Shown one piece after another: positions 22,849-36,423 of a DNA stretch of 64,000 nucleotides (the stretch's first letter is position 1; each line of letters opens with the position of its first letter). Source of the DNA: Eopsaltria australis (taxonomy: Eukaryota > Chordata > Aves > Passeriformes > Petroicidae); contig JAVTVJ010000518.1 of the NCBI GenBank assembly GCA_034509425.1, positions 930,001-994,000 of the forward strand, in the 5' to 3' direction. The notes under the pieces were generated by a model. The model ran no database searches. It was given only the letters and a program-made list of their open reading frames with translations, and had not been told where the DNA came from. The translations under genes and the position numbers were made by a program.

Positions 22849-25177
22849 ATAGTAAATATTGACAATAATACTTATTATTTAATATTTCACTGTATTGTTA
22901 TGCAGAAAATATTATATGATATGTTTTAGAGGACACTGGGTTTATGATTACTATTTGGGAAGTGTTCTTTTTTCAAGAAAATGGGGATTATTTTTTTTTT
23001 TTTCTTCCTATTATTCATTTTCTTGTTTTGCATTTGGGAAGTGATTTGAGAATCCACATACAGATGTTTTGTGCCGTATTATATGGACTTCATTGTATCT
23101 GTCCTCTAGCTGCCATTCTAGAAGATTGTATCTCCTGTATGCCTGATGTCATATCTATGAAATCCATGGAGATTTAACATGGAAATTGTTGTGTCTGTTC
23201 AGATTTCAGTTTTGAATCATATTCCACATTGGTTTACAACTTTCTTATCATAGAAAAGTAGACATAAAATATTTCTCTCATATTTATGGAATGTGGAAAC
23301 AAAATACTTCAAGCTAACAATATATATGAATGAGAAAGAGATTATTTTTTACTAATTGCTTCTCTAAAGAATAGATTTGGTTACTCAACTGCTTTATAAA
23401 CTGTTGAGAACACAGAGATCTTTTATATCATACAGCTGTAACAAACTCAGTCCATGTATCAGATTTTTATCTAAGTCAAAATTATTGAAGAGATACTCTA
23501 AAGTCTAATGTCAACTTTTTCACCACTGGAAAATACTGGGATTTTTCTCATAGCATTAATTGCAGAGAGAATCAGTGAAGGACATTAATTCAAGTGAGGC
23601 CTGGGGTCAAGAAAGCAGAAATTTATTTGAGAGTCTTTTCTTCTTCTTGCCTTTTTTAGGAACCAGATACGAAATTATTCAGGACATGACTTTATTTCAA
23701 AATGTTTAAACACAAATGCAAATTAAAAATCTATGGGTGCTCACAACTTTGCTTGAAGTATTGCTTAAGTCCCCCTCTACCATGCCATGTACTTTTTCCT
23801 GTTATATGCTTTAATTTTTGAATGTGATTTTGGGCCATTTTACCTGTTCTTCTTCTGGGACAGATTACGTTCTTGTTTTTATTTTTTACTTACAGATCTG
23901 CACTTGAAAAGGAGAATATTTGAGAAAGGTCTCAAAAATTCTTTCACAGAACTTTCTTAATGAGAAAGAACCTTATAATAATCTTAATTTGTTGTTTTGT
24001 TTCCTTGATTTTTTTTTGTTTGTCATAATTTAGTTCTATTTTTACTGAAGCTGTCTTTCAGTTCAAACAGTATTTTTATATAATTACAGACATCAATCAT
24101 ATTCTCCCTTAGCATTTGTTTTTCTGTTCTGAACAAGACAAATGTTATTTGCTGATTGCAAAATTGCATTTCAAACCTTTAGTTTTTCTTTGTACTAGCT
24201 AAGTTTGAGTTCATTCTTTGTGAACCATGGATTACTAGAACTATATACTGCACTTTCTATAAAAATTTGAACAGGGACAACGATCCCAGTTATCTGTTTA
24301 ATCTATCTTGTTGGAAAAAAATAATTACACATTAATTAATTCATCATTCCTTTGTCACACTGATGAAATCCCTAATCAGACAATTTTCTTCCCCAGTATT
24401 TATCTAATAATAGGGTACGGTTTGTATCCAACATTTTTTGTTATTAGATCCTTAGTCAACAATTTTACTACCTGCATTGTTTCGTTTAATTTTGTTTAAT
24501 GTTTGCAAAGCTTTTTTATCTGTGGTACATTAATCTTCTATACTGACAAGTATTCACAATGAGTTTCAAAGCTGCCTCAGAAGGAAATTTCATTTGCACA
24601 TATCCAAATCTTATTCCAAGGTAATTCAGAGAAATGTCTTTTATTTATTTTTACAAGTTATTTCACTTATATTTCTCCTTCCTGTATTACCTGTTTCTAT
24701 CTTCCTATGAGATAACCATCAACCACTCTGCAAGCTGTCCACTATTGCTCATCTTTTCCAATTTCATGTGATACTATAGCAAATATTCCACTGTCTTGAA
24801 GGAAAAAGTGATCTACCATATTTCTTGCAGACAGAAACAATTTTGTTTATCACAGAAACTTCATGTTAGTTCAATATAATCTACCTTTGGTAAAATCAAC
24901 AGAATTTTACAACAAATTATATTTTTTAGACATCTGCCTTAGATTTTTTTCTTAAATACGAATGCTGAATCTTTGCACTGTAATAAAAGGAGCAGAAAAT
25001 TTTCCTATTTTAACCTCTTACTGTTTTTTGATACTCTTGAACCTTGTGACACTTCTCAGTTTTATAATTGGACCAAAATTTTGCTTCTGAACTTATTAAC
25101 GATGAAGGCACAGTGCTACCCTGTTATGTTATGATCCTTTTGGGTCTGATCTAGCTCATATGCTCCTCTTTTAGCTT
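22849..25177. other. AT-rich non-coding stretch
   Basis: Nothing was recognised. There are several T-runs and short frames of under 80 codons. Confidence 0.6.
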
Positions 25178-25630
25178 TTGCACTGTTCTTACATCCCATT
25201 TGTTACTGGCTTCCATGTTCTTAGACAATTAGTGACTCTGAAATCTTTTTACAGACATGATAATAATGTCTTTTTAGCGCTCCCTGTGCACCAAAATGGC
25301 AAAAGATCACAGACAGGTGTACCAATCCCTTCTCTTTTCAGCAGTCTCCCTAATAAAAAGGTCAGGCATTTAAAAAAAATTAAAAGTAAATCCCAAACAA
25401 ACCCCGCAACAAAATATCTCAGTGCTAAACTAAAGAGGATGAGAGACCAATTTGCAGGACTAAAGCCAAGTAGTTCATGTTGTTCCAGCCTATCCCTCTC
25501 TATAGGAGACACATCTTTGAGAGAGGTTGATGAAGTGGTCCAAACAAGCAGGAATTGCACTAATACCTTAAATAATGGAGAAACGATTCCTGGGTATCTT
25601 TTATTTAACACTGTAAAGTGTAATAAGTAG
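25178..25630 (+). other. longest open frame in the window, probably not a gene
   Basis: 150 codons from ATG to stop. The predicted peptide is rich in Ser, Lys and Leu, with a basic stretch near its middle (residues about 65-90) and no domain, signal peptide or membrane segment that I recognise. The opposite strand is also open (25249-25611, 120 codons). In 64 kb of AT-rich DNA one frame of this size is about what chance yields. No CpG island, promoter or conserved neighbour supports it. Confidence 0.12.
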
Positions 25631-28094
25631 AAGAAAGGAAAGGAAGGGGCTTTTATACAACTCTTTTACTTCGCACTGTTTCCTTTCAAGCAGGTCTATG
25701 ATTTCAGATTTAATATCAGTCAACTCAGTGACTGGCACAGAATTCTACATAGCCTCCTATTTTTTTCCATAGGAGATTACTTTTTGATGCCCCTCTGTGC
25801 TACAGTTCTCTGTTTTTCTGAATTGGAAACCCTTAATCTCCACTCGTGTCTGACAAAAACTACAATCTTTTGAAATTTTCTATTCTTTTCAATACCAAGC
25901 ATACTGCTTGCTCTTCCAGAAAATGCACAGACTCCCCTTTCTCCAGAGATAAGAGAGTATTAAAATGTTTACAAAGATATCATCTGCCACACTCAATGTG
26001 AATTTCAGGTGTTGGAAAATGCTGTGGGGATTTATAGTAAATCAGAGCAATGAAGTAGGTCAAGGAAGTTAACATCGAATATTTCACATTAATTATTTCC
26101 CATAAAAATTATCATCTCCTGCACAGACATTTATGAGTGTTGGATAAATAGCAATAATTTATTGAGAGCTTCCCATAATCAAGACTTGCTTATCACATTG
26201 CTCAAGCAGGATGGTAGTTCACTATGTGGATGGAAACAGAAGTCTGTGTTGCAGGTGTCCTTGTAACAGCCTCTTCAGCTCAGGTGAAATTTCACAAACT
26301 GCTATTCTGCTGAATTTTTGTGATGGACAGTTGTATTTATTCACATAAAAATACATATTCCGCGTAGAATTCTGCTTATCTATAATTATTTATCATTCTT
26401 TTTCTATTTCTGTATCCTGCAAACTTTATTAACATAGCATTATCATTCATAAGACTGCAGAAAGGAGGAGTATTCTTATTTCTTAAGGAGGCAAAGCAAA
26501 TGTTTGTTTGAAAATAGAATAAATTAAAACTTTTATGATAAAAAATGACAAAATAAACCATATTTTTCTCTCAGAATGATAAATTCTTCACAAAAAGTTT
26601 AAGTAAATAAATGGTCTGCTTTTCTCCTTCTGCACCGACAGGTGTTTATTCTTTTGGGTGCCACAAGAAAGGATCAAACTTTCTCAAGTAATATACATAT
26701 TTAATTAACTTTCTAAAAAGAGCAATAAATAGATTTAAAATCTTACATCCCTTCTGACAGTAAAATCCCTGAGTTGTTGCAGCATTAGATGGTCGTCTTA
26801 GAATGGCCGTGGCTTGCTGCACAGGTCCTGTCCACGGGAACAAGTTTGGGTAATGTTACCTGTTCACAGGTTTAATAAGATCTTTTTAAAAAGTATTGTG
26901 ATAGAAAAGGATGTTTTTATGAGATGCTGCCGCCTTTCATGACAAAGGCAAAGATAGGCCAGTGTTTATATTGCTGTTGCCAAGTGGGTGCAGCCTCCAG
27001 ATTTTTCTATTACCATCAGCTGCCTGTGTTCATATCCTGTGAAGGAATATGGGCAGCACAGCACAATCCAGGTCAACTGATATGTGCAATCATCCCTTCT
27101 TAGGTCAGGTGTTATGTGTATCATTAAATCCCCAAAGAACAGCAGTCTTTGAGTCAGAATCACTGCATCTTCTCTAGTTTGTGTGAATGAAAGGCAAAGG
27201 GTTCAAAGGAGGATACTGGCAAGAGACATTCAGTCCTGTTACTGAGAAAGAAATGTTATTTAGTCTTCAGAAGCTCAACAGGAATGTTTTCTTCCTTTTA
27301 ATCTGTTAAATAAAATGAGAACTCGAGCAAATGCAAACATGTCAAGATGAAATTATTGATTATGTAAAAAGAAGTATATGCTATTAGGAAATAATTTAGA
27401 TTATATCTTCTTGAATAGATATAAAAATAAATTCAATCCCTTCCACCATAGGAAAGCTTCTGCATCACAGTAGGCAAATCACTTAATCCTCTCATTTCAA
27501 AAGTGACAATCTTATACTTTGTATGTCTGACATATTTATGACCTAATTACTGGGATAAATTATGCAGAAATGCTTATCATTCTAGCAAGTGGCTGAAGTT
27601 ATAGGAAGTTTCAGGCGTGGGGAGAAGAAGGAAAGTACTGCAAGATATGAAAAAGAAAAAAGCACTGAATGTTGAGTGAATGTGATTAATTCTGTACCCT
27701 GAATATAGCAGATTCTTCTGGAAGAAAAGGGAAAAGTAGATAAAGGCACTTGATGGAAAACTCTGAATTAGACATCTCATGGATGAAGGATGCTCTATCT
27801 TAATTCTTTCTGGTTTAAGCTACATTGCTGTGCTATAACAGCTTAATAATTACACTGTTTTCAGTCTTTAATGATCCCATAAGAAAAATGGGAAGAATGA
27901 AATGTATGCTTAGGCTATAGTCAGGGATTTCACATAAGTAAATCCCAACCATCACATAAAAAGCCAGATAATGGGAAAAAGAGTGCAAGATATTATGTGA
28001 TAATGTACTGTGTGATAGAAAAATTAGAAAAGACGGTGAATATATGCTAACATATTCAAGAAAGCATGTAGTTTCTGACTCTTTGAAGAGCATA
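25631..28094. other. non-coding stretch with a possible conserved element
   Basis: No repeats were recognised. 26905-27180 has balanced composition and no low-complexity runs, unlike its flanks, and is a candidate conserved non-coding element. No gene was seen. Confidence 0.5.
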
Positions 28095-28575
28095 CGTTAC
28101 AAGTGGTGTTCCCCAGGGGTTGGTATGGGCTCCAGTTTAGATCATTCATGCATCAGTGACTTGAATAAAGGGACAGACTGGTTTCTCAGCAGGTTTGCTG
28201 TTGATATAACACTGTGAGGAGTGGCTGACACACCAGAAGGATGTGCTGTCATTTAGTGAGATCTTAATAGGCTGGATTATTGGGCAGAGAGAAACTTAAT
28301 GAAGTTCAGCAAAGGTCAGTGTAATGTCCAGCACCCTGGGAGGACTAACCCTACTCACTATTACAGGTTAGGGATTGACCTACTGGAAAGGAGCTCTGTA
28401 GAGAAGGATCTGGGAGTCCTGGTGGACAAGTTAGCCATGAGCTCCCAATGTGTCCTTGTTGTCAAGAAGGCCAGTGGTAACCTAGGGTTTATTCTACTAA
28501 CAGAAACTCAGGAATTTTCATCAGAATATGAGGAAAAACTTTGCTGTGAGGGTGCCAGAGCCCAAGAATAAACTG
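28095..28575 (+). mobile_element. CR1: CR1 LINE, sense: end of RT reading frame plus 3' part
   Basis: Seen: 'ggtgttccccaggggttggt', coding the RT 'GVPQG' motif. At 28194-28205 there is F-A-V-D where CR1 has the catalytic F-A-D-D. Then come 'gaggagtggctgacacacca', 'gcagagagaaacttaatgaa' and 'ggatctgggagtcctggtgg'. The 90-codon frame 28299-28571 is the CR1 ORF2 C-terminal region, followed by a jump from about 28497 to 'tcagaatatgaggaaaaact', so an internal stretch is deleted. In-frame stops upstream and the lost first aspartate make it a dead copy. Confidence 0.92.
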
Positions 28576-29675
28576 CCTAATTATGGCAGTTATAACTGCT
28601 TTTGGTTATTATAGTCTCCTTAATGTGTCCTTTGTCTGAGATAATGTTGTTGTCCTAATAGAGAAAGTAAAATGTCCTTTCTTTCTCAGATTATCATATA
28701 CTAAGAACACTTAGGTAATGCATCTAAACTCTAATCCTGTTGTTCAGGAATTATGTATTTGTAAATATTACTCATTGTATGCATTAAATTCAATGAATTA
28801 ATAATGTAATTTGCTACAATCTGTCAAAACTGAAGGAAGATAATATAAACTTTGACTTTTATCTGACTTGCCCACTTTGTGTTACAGTGGATAATTCTAT
28901 TAACAGCAAGAGGTATAAATCAAAATTTAACTAACATAAAATTATAAAATAAAAAAATTAAGAAATGTTATGAATAATATTTTACATTCCTTTCCTATTC
29001 CAGTCAAAAGGAAAGTTTTGAGAAAAAGGAGATGCAGTTTGTCTGGTTTTTTAAACAATTTGAAGGAACTTGAATGAGATTTTAATTTTCTATGCTGCTG
29101 AAAAGAGGAAAACATTGCAGCCAATGGATTCAAAGAATTAGGATGTCTTTAGAATTAGATTTGAAATAGTTCAACTACTTTAAATAACTTAGCTTTTTAG
29201 ATTTATAATTTCAAAGACTTGGATTCAGAGCTCTAATTTTTGATTTAGTCAAATGAATATTTGCTGTTGTTCATTGTGGTCACTTTTTTTATTTTCACTG
29301 TTCTCCTTTCAGTTTCATACCAATTAAGAGAAGATTCAGACCCTATATATTGCCCTTCACATGAAAACAAATTTGTTTACCTATCAATCTATAACACTTC
29401 TCTTGAGCACAACATTTTTTATGATAGGAAAGGAAATAATTACAGTTTACAAAATTCTTTAACAGTTTAACAATAACTATAGAATGTTACTTCATTAGCT
29501 ATTCCTTCAGGTGGTGTTAGACTACTAAAGAGCATAAAAATCAAGGTTATTTTCCTTAGTTAAGGTACTTAAATTTTTACTGGACTTTAATTCTTCATTG
29601 AACAGAGAATAACAAGCCACCAAACCAGCTCCAAACCACAGACTATTGTAAACTGGGATTAGATGCAGGAGTTAT
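28576..29675. other. AT-rich non-coding stretch
   Basis: Nothing was recognised. The short frames at 28942-29133 and 29261-29470 look like chance. Confidence 0.6.
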
Positions 29676-30253
29676 TGCCATGGTTTAACCGCAGCTATCA
29701 ACTAAGCATCACACACCTCCTTGTTCACTCACTACCACTTGCCCCAAGTAGAATGGAGGTAAGAGAATAAGAAAAATAAAAGTGACAAAACACGTGGGTT
29801 GAGATTAAAATAGTTGAGTAATTAAAAGAACAAAAAAAAAATCGGAATAGAGGCGAAAATAAAACACAAGAAAGACAAGTGATACTAATAAAAATGATTG
29901 CTACAAAACAAACGATGCCCAGCCAGTCCCTAAAGAGCAGCACTCCACTGCCAACTTCTCCCCTACTTTTATATGCTGAACATGATCCCATATGATATGG
30001 AATATCCCTTTAGTCATCTGGGGTCAGCTGTCCCAGCTGTGTCCCCTGTCAACTTCTTTTGCACTCCCAGCCTACTCACTGTTGGGGTGGTGTGAGGGGC
30101 AGAAAAGGCCTTGACCATGTGTAAGCACTGTGCAGCAATAAGGAAATAAGGAAAATATCCCTGTTATTAATACTGCTTCCATCACAAATTCAAAACAAAG
30201 CCCCATAATAGATGCTATGAAGAAAATGTACTCTATCCCAGCCAAATCCAACA
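29676..30253 (-). mobile_element. solo LTR, class-III-like, antisense
   Basis: Opens 'tgccatggtttaaccgcagc', continues '..cacgtgggttgagat', '..gcccagccagtccct' and '..ctggggtcagctgtcccagc', and closes '..tactctatcccagcc'. It has the same block order as the copies at 19501 and (inverted) 49622. Read on the minus strand, an ATATAAA box (+ strand 29968-29974) lies mid-element. Ends are TG..CA. The flanking 5-mers (gttat / aagat) do not match, so the target duplication has decayed or the ends are a few bases off. No viral genes adjoin. Antisense frames here (29725-29991, 30072-30254) are by-products. Confidence 0.85.
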
Positions 30254-31640
30254 AAGATATTGTTTTTAACTCCAGCTATTCTTTTTAACCTTATCTATCA
30301 TCTTTCTCCATTGTGGCTTTTCATCAGACAAGTTTTTGTTCTGTTCTTTGCTTCCAGTGTTCTACTAAACAGTTTTCTTTCTTCAGGATTTTTGCCAAAA
30401 TATATTTCTGTTCTTATCAATGCTTTAAGGATTTTAATCAAAGGCCTTTTTTAAATAACTGGTCCTAAAGTACTGCTTTATTCCATCTCATAATATCTCT
30501 TTAGAAATCTTATTAATATTAGCTTTGTAAGTTAGTGCTAAAATAAAGCATTAACAAGACAGACATTTGTTATTTCATGGAACTCTAGCATCACTTCATT
30601 GTCCTTTGATCTATCACTTGGTCTATAAATGTGTTTATATATTGATAGGAAATAATATTTCCTTTATTAGTAATACTTGCTGCAGCTTTATCATTAAAGA
30701 GTCCATGTAAAGAAACACTTGAAAGTACACAGAAGACCTAAAACTAAAGCGAGGATAATGAATGTGAAATTAAGTCGCCATGTAACAAACACAATTTTAC
30801 ATAAAGAATGAACATATAATTATGTTCCTATTGATATGTTAATACGGTAGTCTTCACATGCTTAATTGGAAATTATCAAGGCAACTGCAAATCAAGTAGT
30901 TTTAACTGCCTATTTACAACCATAATGTCTTTTATTCATTCGTCTGGTAATTTTAGCTAACCCTTTTTTAAAGTAATCTGTGCTACTTTAAAGGTTGTTT
31001 GTCTCTTCTTGGGTTTTTGCAATGCTGCTTATTCAGGCCAAATAGCATTGAATGAAGGGTAAATTTTGGCAGATCAGACTATGAGACAGAGCTGTTTTGT
31101 CTAGTATTTATCTTCTTTTGATCCTAACTTGTGATTGTAGTAGTTTGAAAAAAAATTCAAGGAGCCATGAGGAGACAAAATCAGAGTTCCAAGTGATCAA
31201 TCTATCACAAAAAATGCTACTTACTGTTCTCTGAAGCCTGACTATATGAGAAACAATGACAGAGTTCAAAGTCCTAATGTTTCTTAAAAAAAATAAGTTT
31301 GTGTTAAAGGTTTTTAAAAGCGAGGAAAAGAAGTAGGAAAAAAAGGAAATAAATTACTTGATTTACATTTATGATGATGGTATACAAATAGCATATACTC
31401 TCTTATTACTTTGAGCCATGAACTAAAATGCAAGTACCTATGCAAGATTCATTAAAGCTTTTCAACTTTTTTTTTTTAAAAAGCTTCCAAATTTTTAAAG
31501 CAGGGGATCTTTAACACATGAGAAGAGGAACAGCATTCAGTTCATGGCAGAACATTTAGTAAGGCTGTCACATAATTTTGCCAGTTTCATTTTGTTTCAT
31601 GGAATGGACACTGCTCACAGATTCCAAGGGATTTAAATGA

Positions 31641-31663
31641 ACACACATACACACACACACACA
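31641..31663 (+). repeat. (AC)n microsatellite
   Basis: About 11 AC units with one interruption (CATAC). Confidence 0.9.
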
Positions 31664-32907
31664 TTTTATGGACTAGTTCTTTTAGGCATAGAAAGCATCC
31701 GATTGATAATTTAGTATACTTTATCTGAGAAGGAGCAGTTCAATAGCAAACATTTGACATATAGGAAAAGAAAGCACAGTTTAGTCACTTCAATGCAGCA
31801 ACTTTTTTACTATACTGGTATACATTTATAGTGAGTTTCAATGTAATGTTTTGAAGGTTTGGTTGGGTTTTCTTCCCTCATAAAAATGTTCTTTGGAAAT
31901 GACATTACAAAGCTTTTAGGATCTTTGAGGTTTGATCCACTGCATTTCAGATATTTATTTCTAAACAAATTATTTCTGGTATTTCTTGAGGTTTGGACTT
32001 GTTTTGTTTTTAAATTGGAAAAAGTTAATTGAACAAGTAACAGCATATTGGGGAAAATTATGAGATTTACTATTCCTAACTGATACTTCGATGTTTTTTC
32101 TGTGGTTCAGTGCCCAACTACATTCACAAAGATGAGATGGGTAGTTAAAAATTGGGCTGTGAACCACTGAACCTGGAAATATCGCAGAGATAAAACAGCT
32201 AAATAGGGAGAGGACAAAACGTAAAGACAATTTATAAAAGGCAGATTTGTTCTGTCAGCCTTCTACTCTTCTTTTCTAAGCCTTCCTTCTTTATGAACTT
32301 GCACACTACTTATGAAGAGAATATTGAAATTTGCAGGAAAACCTACAATACATTTTTTAAAAATTTAACTAATGCACTTACCTCACAATACTGTGTATTT
32401 CAATTTTTCATGTGACTCATAACCTAAACACTGTACATGCACAAAAACCCAAGGTGATGACACCTTCCCTCTTCCCCCACCCTGAAAAAAAGCCCAACAA
32501 AATTAATTTGATTGAAACTCAAGTTCATCTGCAGTTTAGGAGAAAAAGGCGTATGACCAAACTCTAGCTCACTGGAGTATCATTTACTGATGATTTTTAT
32601 TATCTTCAATTACTTAGAAATAATGCCCCTTCTTTCCTTGAAGGGAGAGTTAGTTGTCCTAATTACCTCTCAGACTACAAAGATGTTTCCCTGAGAAAAT
32701 TGTGATATATATCAGTGCTGTTTCTTTGGCAAAATGCTTTTGTACTCTTCTTTGTTAATGCTCTATTAGTTGCAGAAGGTGTCCTTTTCTAACTCATAAA
32801 GGTTTTTTCCCCCAAAGCAAAAAAACATTCCCTCATTACAAGGAAATATACTATCAAGAATATCAAATAAAAGTGTATATATATCAGATATTTGTTCTTT
32901 CTGTCTC

Positions 32908-32931
32908 TAAACCACTGCACGCAGTGGTTTA
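32908..32931. repeat. 24-bp palindrome
   Basis: TAAACCACTGC (32908-32918), AC, GCAGTGGTTTA (32921-32931): 11-bp perfect arms with a 2-nt centre. As DNA it is a dyad fit for a dimeric factor or cruciform. As RNA the loop is too small for a normal hairpin. It contains AACCAC/GTGGTT, the RUNX core, on both arms. Confidence 0.85.
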
Positions 32932-34568
32932 TTATAATTAATATCAGCAATGAGATGCAAACAATAAATGTCTTTGGTTTTGATAATGAACTAATGAATA
33001 GAGTACCCAGAAATATCTGGCATTTATAATAATTTTGGCAATTAAAAATATGTTCACTTCAGAGGTTTGAATGCAGTAAGGAAAGAAAAAGGGTTCTATG
33101 ACCTTAAAAAGGAGTCAACTGGTAAACTACAAAAGAGAAAATTATCAAGTATAGAAAAGAATGAATATCAGTTGGACTGCTGAGAAATTGTCTCACTTAT
33201 GCCACAAAATACTCAGGAAGTTATTGCAAGGATAAATATATTATTTGAAATTTACTGGTTTTCTTACGGGCTGATGCATATTAATGCTCTAATTAATTAC
33301 TTTGATGACTCTCAGAATGTAATTAATTGCAACTAACTTTAGAGGTCCATACTGTGGATATTGTTCATTGTTCTGAACTTTCAATATATGATTCATCCAA
33401 CCAGAAATAGACATCTTCTTAATAAGGAATCCAGTTTGCTTAAAAATGTGTCCATGTAATAGACAACTATATACAGAGAGTGGGGTGACTCCAGAACTCT
33501 GTCCTATATGTTGCAGATAAATTTCCGTGTCTGGAGAGATGAAAATATATGCTCCATTTACCACAGTTTATCACCAAGTGCTGTAACATTTTTCTTCTTT
33601 GTAGTGTTTTCTATCCCTCTTTCAACAATACTCAAAACCAACCATCAACAGCAGTCAACGTTAATAACCTGAATACTTTAAATCAGCAATTTTGTAGGAA
33701 ACTCACATGTACGATGCTTGTTATGGATTTTATTTTTACTGAGTGTTAAAGACTATTTGCTGCATACTATTATTTCTGCAAAATGCTACTGAAACTTAAT
33801 ATAAAGTATGAGTTGAAATCTTCTGAAATCTACTGAAGAAAAGAACAAATGGAGCTAAAAAATACTTATGTTTAAAGAAAATAAAATTGTGCACATATTC
33901 CACTAGATCAGTTTATCACTTAAATTTTACATTCATCTGTAGTGTTCAGGGTTTTTATATAAATTGAATCAATGTACCTCCTTGAAAAAATTTCAGTAAT
34001 TCAGTAGTTGCGACTCTGCCCTTTAATTTTATTGTGATAGTTATGTCTTTGCAGTACAAAATGAAGTCTGACAAAAAAATCTCACTGACTTAATTTGAAA
34101 AATTATTCAGCTGCAGGAATAAGCATTTTTTGTTCACATACATTGCTACATAATTATTATAAAATATCTATTTCTCATTTATAGATCTCTAATGTATAAA
34201 AAAGTCTTTATCCATTCGTTACATATAAAGATGTGTGTATATTCATGTATTTTCTTCCTAGCATGCAATCTTCTTGACTAAAACTTCTCAAATTATCCTA
34301 ATAAGATGAAATTATACTCTACAGATGTCTTGGATGTCTTACAAAATATTGGAGAGTACAGGATGTAAGTGCAAAGGTAGCTGAACTGAATAACTGGTCA
34401 ACAAAGTAAAAGGATCCTGGAGAATGAGTCAGGTGGCCAAACAGAAACTTTTACTGCAATGAATACTTTTCCAGTACTTCATCGTCTACATTGGCTATTA
34501 CAATTGCTTCAACATGAAGCAGCACTTGGTGTGTCCAGACAGCAGTTTATTTCTTTTCTTGGAATACA

Positions 34569-35130
34569 ATAGATTTTTTCAGTTGGAAGTGACCTGCAGT
34601 GATCACCTAATCCAGCTGCCTGAACACTTGAGCTGATCAAGTTAAAGCATGCTATTACAGGCATTGTCTAAACACCCCTTAAACACTGTCAGGTTTTCAA
34701 CACCAACCACCTCTTATGAGGCCTGTTGCAGGATCTGACCACCCCCTTAGTGAAGAAATATTTCCTAATGTCCAGTCTGGACCTCTCTTGCTGCAACTTT
34801 GAACCATTCCCATGTGTCTGACCCCTGGGTACCAGGAAGAAGTGATCAACACCTCCCTCTCCACTGCCTTGTTAGGAAGCTGTAGGCAGCAATGAGGTCA
34901 CTGCTCAGCCTCCTTTTCCCCAAACTAGAGAAGTCTAAAGTCCTCAATCACTCCTCAAGGAACATTGCTTCCAGCCCTTTCACGACTTTTGTTGCTCTCC
35001 TCTGGTCACATTCAATTACCTTCACATCCTTCTTAAATTTTGGGGCCCAGAACTGCACAGTGTATTCAAGGAGAGGCCTCATCAATATAGAGGGATAATT
35101 ACTTCTCTTGACCAGCTATCCCCACCTAAC
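34569..35130 (-). mobile_element. CR1: CR1 LINE 3' portion, antisense, about 560 bp
   Basis: Antisense CR1 blocks in order: 'cagttggaagtgacctgcag', 'gatcacctaatccagctgcc', 'tgaagaaatatttcctaatg', 'ctgggtaccaggaagaagtg', 'ctgctcagcctccttttcc', 'gcccagaactgcacagtgta' and '..cttctcttgaccagctatc'. It spans the 3' untranslated region into the ORF2 end. The + strand frame at 34892-35098 is its antisense shadow. Confidence 0.92.
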
Positions 35131-36423
35131 CTTCAAACTTTAACAATATTTTAGGAATCTCCTTAACCACATCAATCTGAAGAAAGACATGATATTCAAC
35201 CTCATATAGGGAACAGACTTTTAAAAGCTGTTCTGAAACTGTTTATTCTAGCTCAAAGTTTAGCTAAAATACAGTCAATTACTAAATTACTGGGTTTGTG
35301 CAGATTAAGTACAATTCTTCAGTTTCAGTTGGCATTGCTACCAGGTAGTTTTGCATTAGCATTATAGTTTGTAATGTGTATGGGAGTTTTAAGGTGCTAG
35401 CAGATGCAGCAAAAACACACCATCATCATTGCCTTGGCCAAAGTTCACCTCATAGAAAAACTTTTAGATCTCTTTTTTGACCTCCTGTAACAGACTTTGA
35501 AACCAATACATTTACAGTGTTAGTACCATAACCCTGTGTATCTCACAATTTTCTAATGTTACAGTGATTGAACCCATTTTGTGATTGAATTCTTAGAGGA
35601 AATAGTGTTTCACTTGCATGACACTTCTTTCTAACTAAGCTGTCACTAAAAAAAGAAAAGCAAACCCCCACACTTCTCTTCTAAAATATAGAACTACATA
35701 AGCAAATGACTTCCAGCTTTGATGTTACCACAAATCAGTGTGAATATTTGCAGCAGATGCTGATCTTATACTAAATGAATCTCTGCCATCTTCTCTAGAA
35801 TTGTTCTTGGCTGATGGTGCTTCACAGATTCAATTTATCTAGTGTATGATGTTTTATCAACTGCTTTAGATTATGTTTTCTTTTTACCAACATGAACATT
35901 TTAAAAACAACATTGAAATTGAACCTGCGTACTAGAAACACATACACACACAGACTGAAGATTTTTAAAATTGTTCAAGATGTTTTAATGTTCTGGGTGT
36001 TGCATTATATATTGCAATTCCATGCAGGCACAGCATTTAAGAAGTGCCATATTTCTTCTGCAGCGTTTCCAGCCTTTTTTGACTTGATACTATTTAAATC
36101 ACATTACAAATATCTCTTTCAGGTTACAGTACACTTTTAAAAGAAAGATACTCCCCACAAAAAATAATTTTCTGAACATTAAATCAAAATAGTGTGTATT
36201 GTTTTCATTATATTTTATTCTACACAAGCATGTAAAGATAAATAATGAAAGAAACAGGCCTTGGAGAAGGTACTGAAAGGTCACTAGTCCTAGTTTTATT
36301 TTTCATCTGATCTCTGCATTCATAATGGTCTGAAACAAAACACTAGAATTTACAATCTTACAATTTCCAGATTCCAAGATGCTCAATCTTAGAATAAAGT
36401 TTTGAATATAAAGTAGTATCAGT
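35131..36423. other. AT-rich non-coding stretch
   Basis: Nothing was recognised. The 82-codon frame at 35892-36140 looks like chance. Confidence 0.6.

Larger units (their letters stand above)
30254..34568. other. 4.3 kb non-coding stretch
   Basis: Contains the (AC)n repeat at 31641-31663 and the 24-bp palindrome at 32908-32931. No interspersed repeat or gene was recognised. Confidence 0.6.

Noticed and set aside
25178..25630. 150-codon open frame as a gene
   Set aside because: One frame of this size is expected by chance in 64 kb of AT-rich DNA. The antisense strand is open too, and no domain or promoter is visible.
29671..30258. 5-bp target duplications for the class-III-like LTRs
   Set aside because: Flanks gttat/aagat here, and the flanks at 19501, 36424 and 49622, do not match, so no duplication is claimed.
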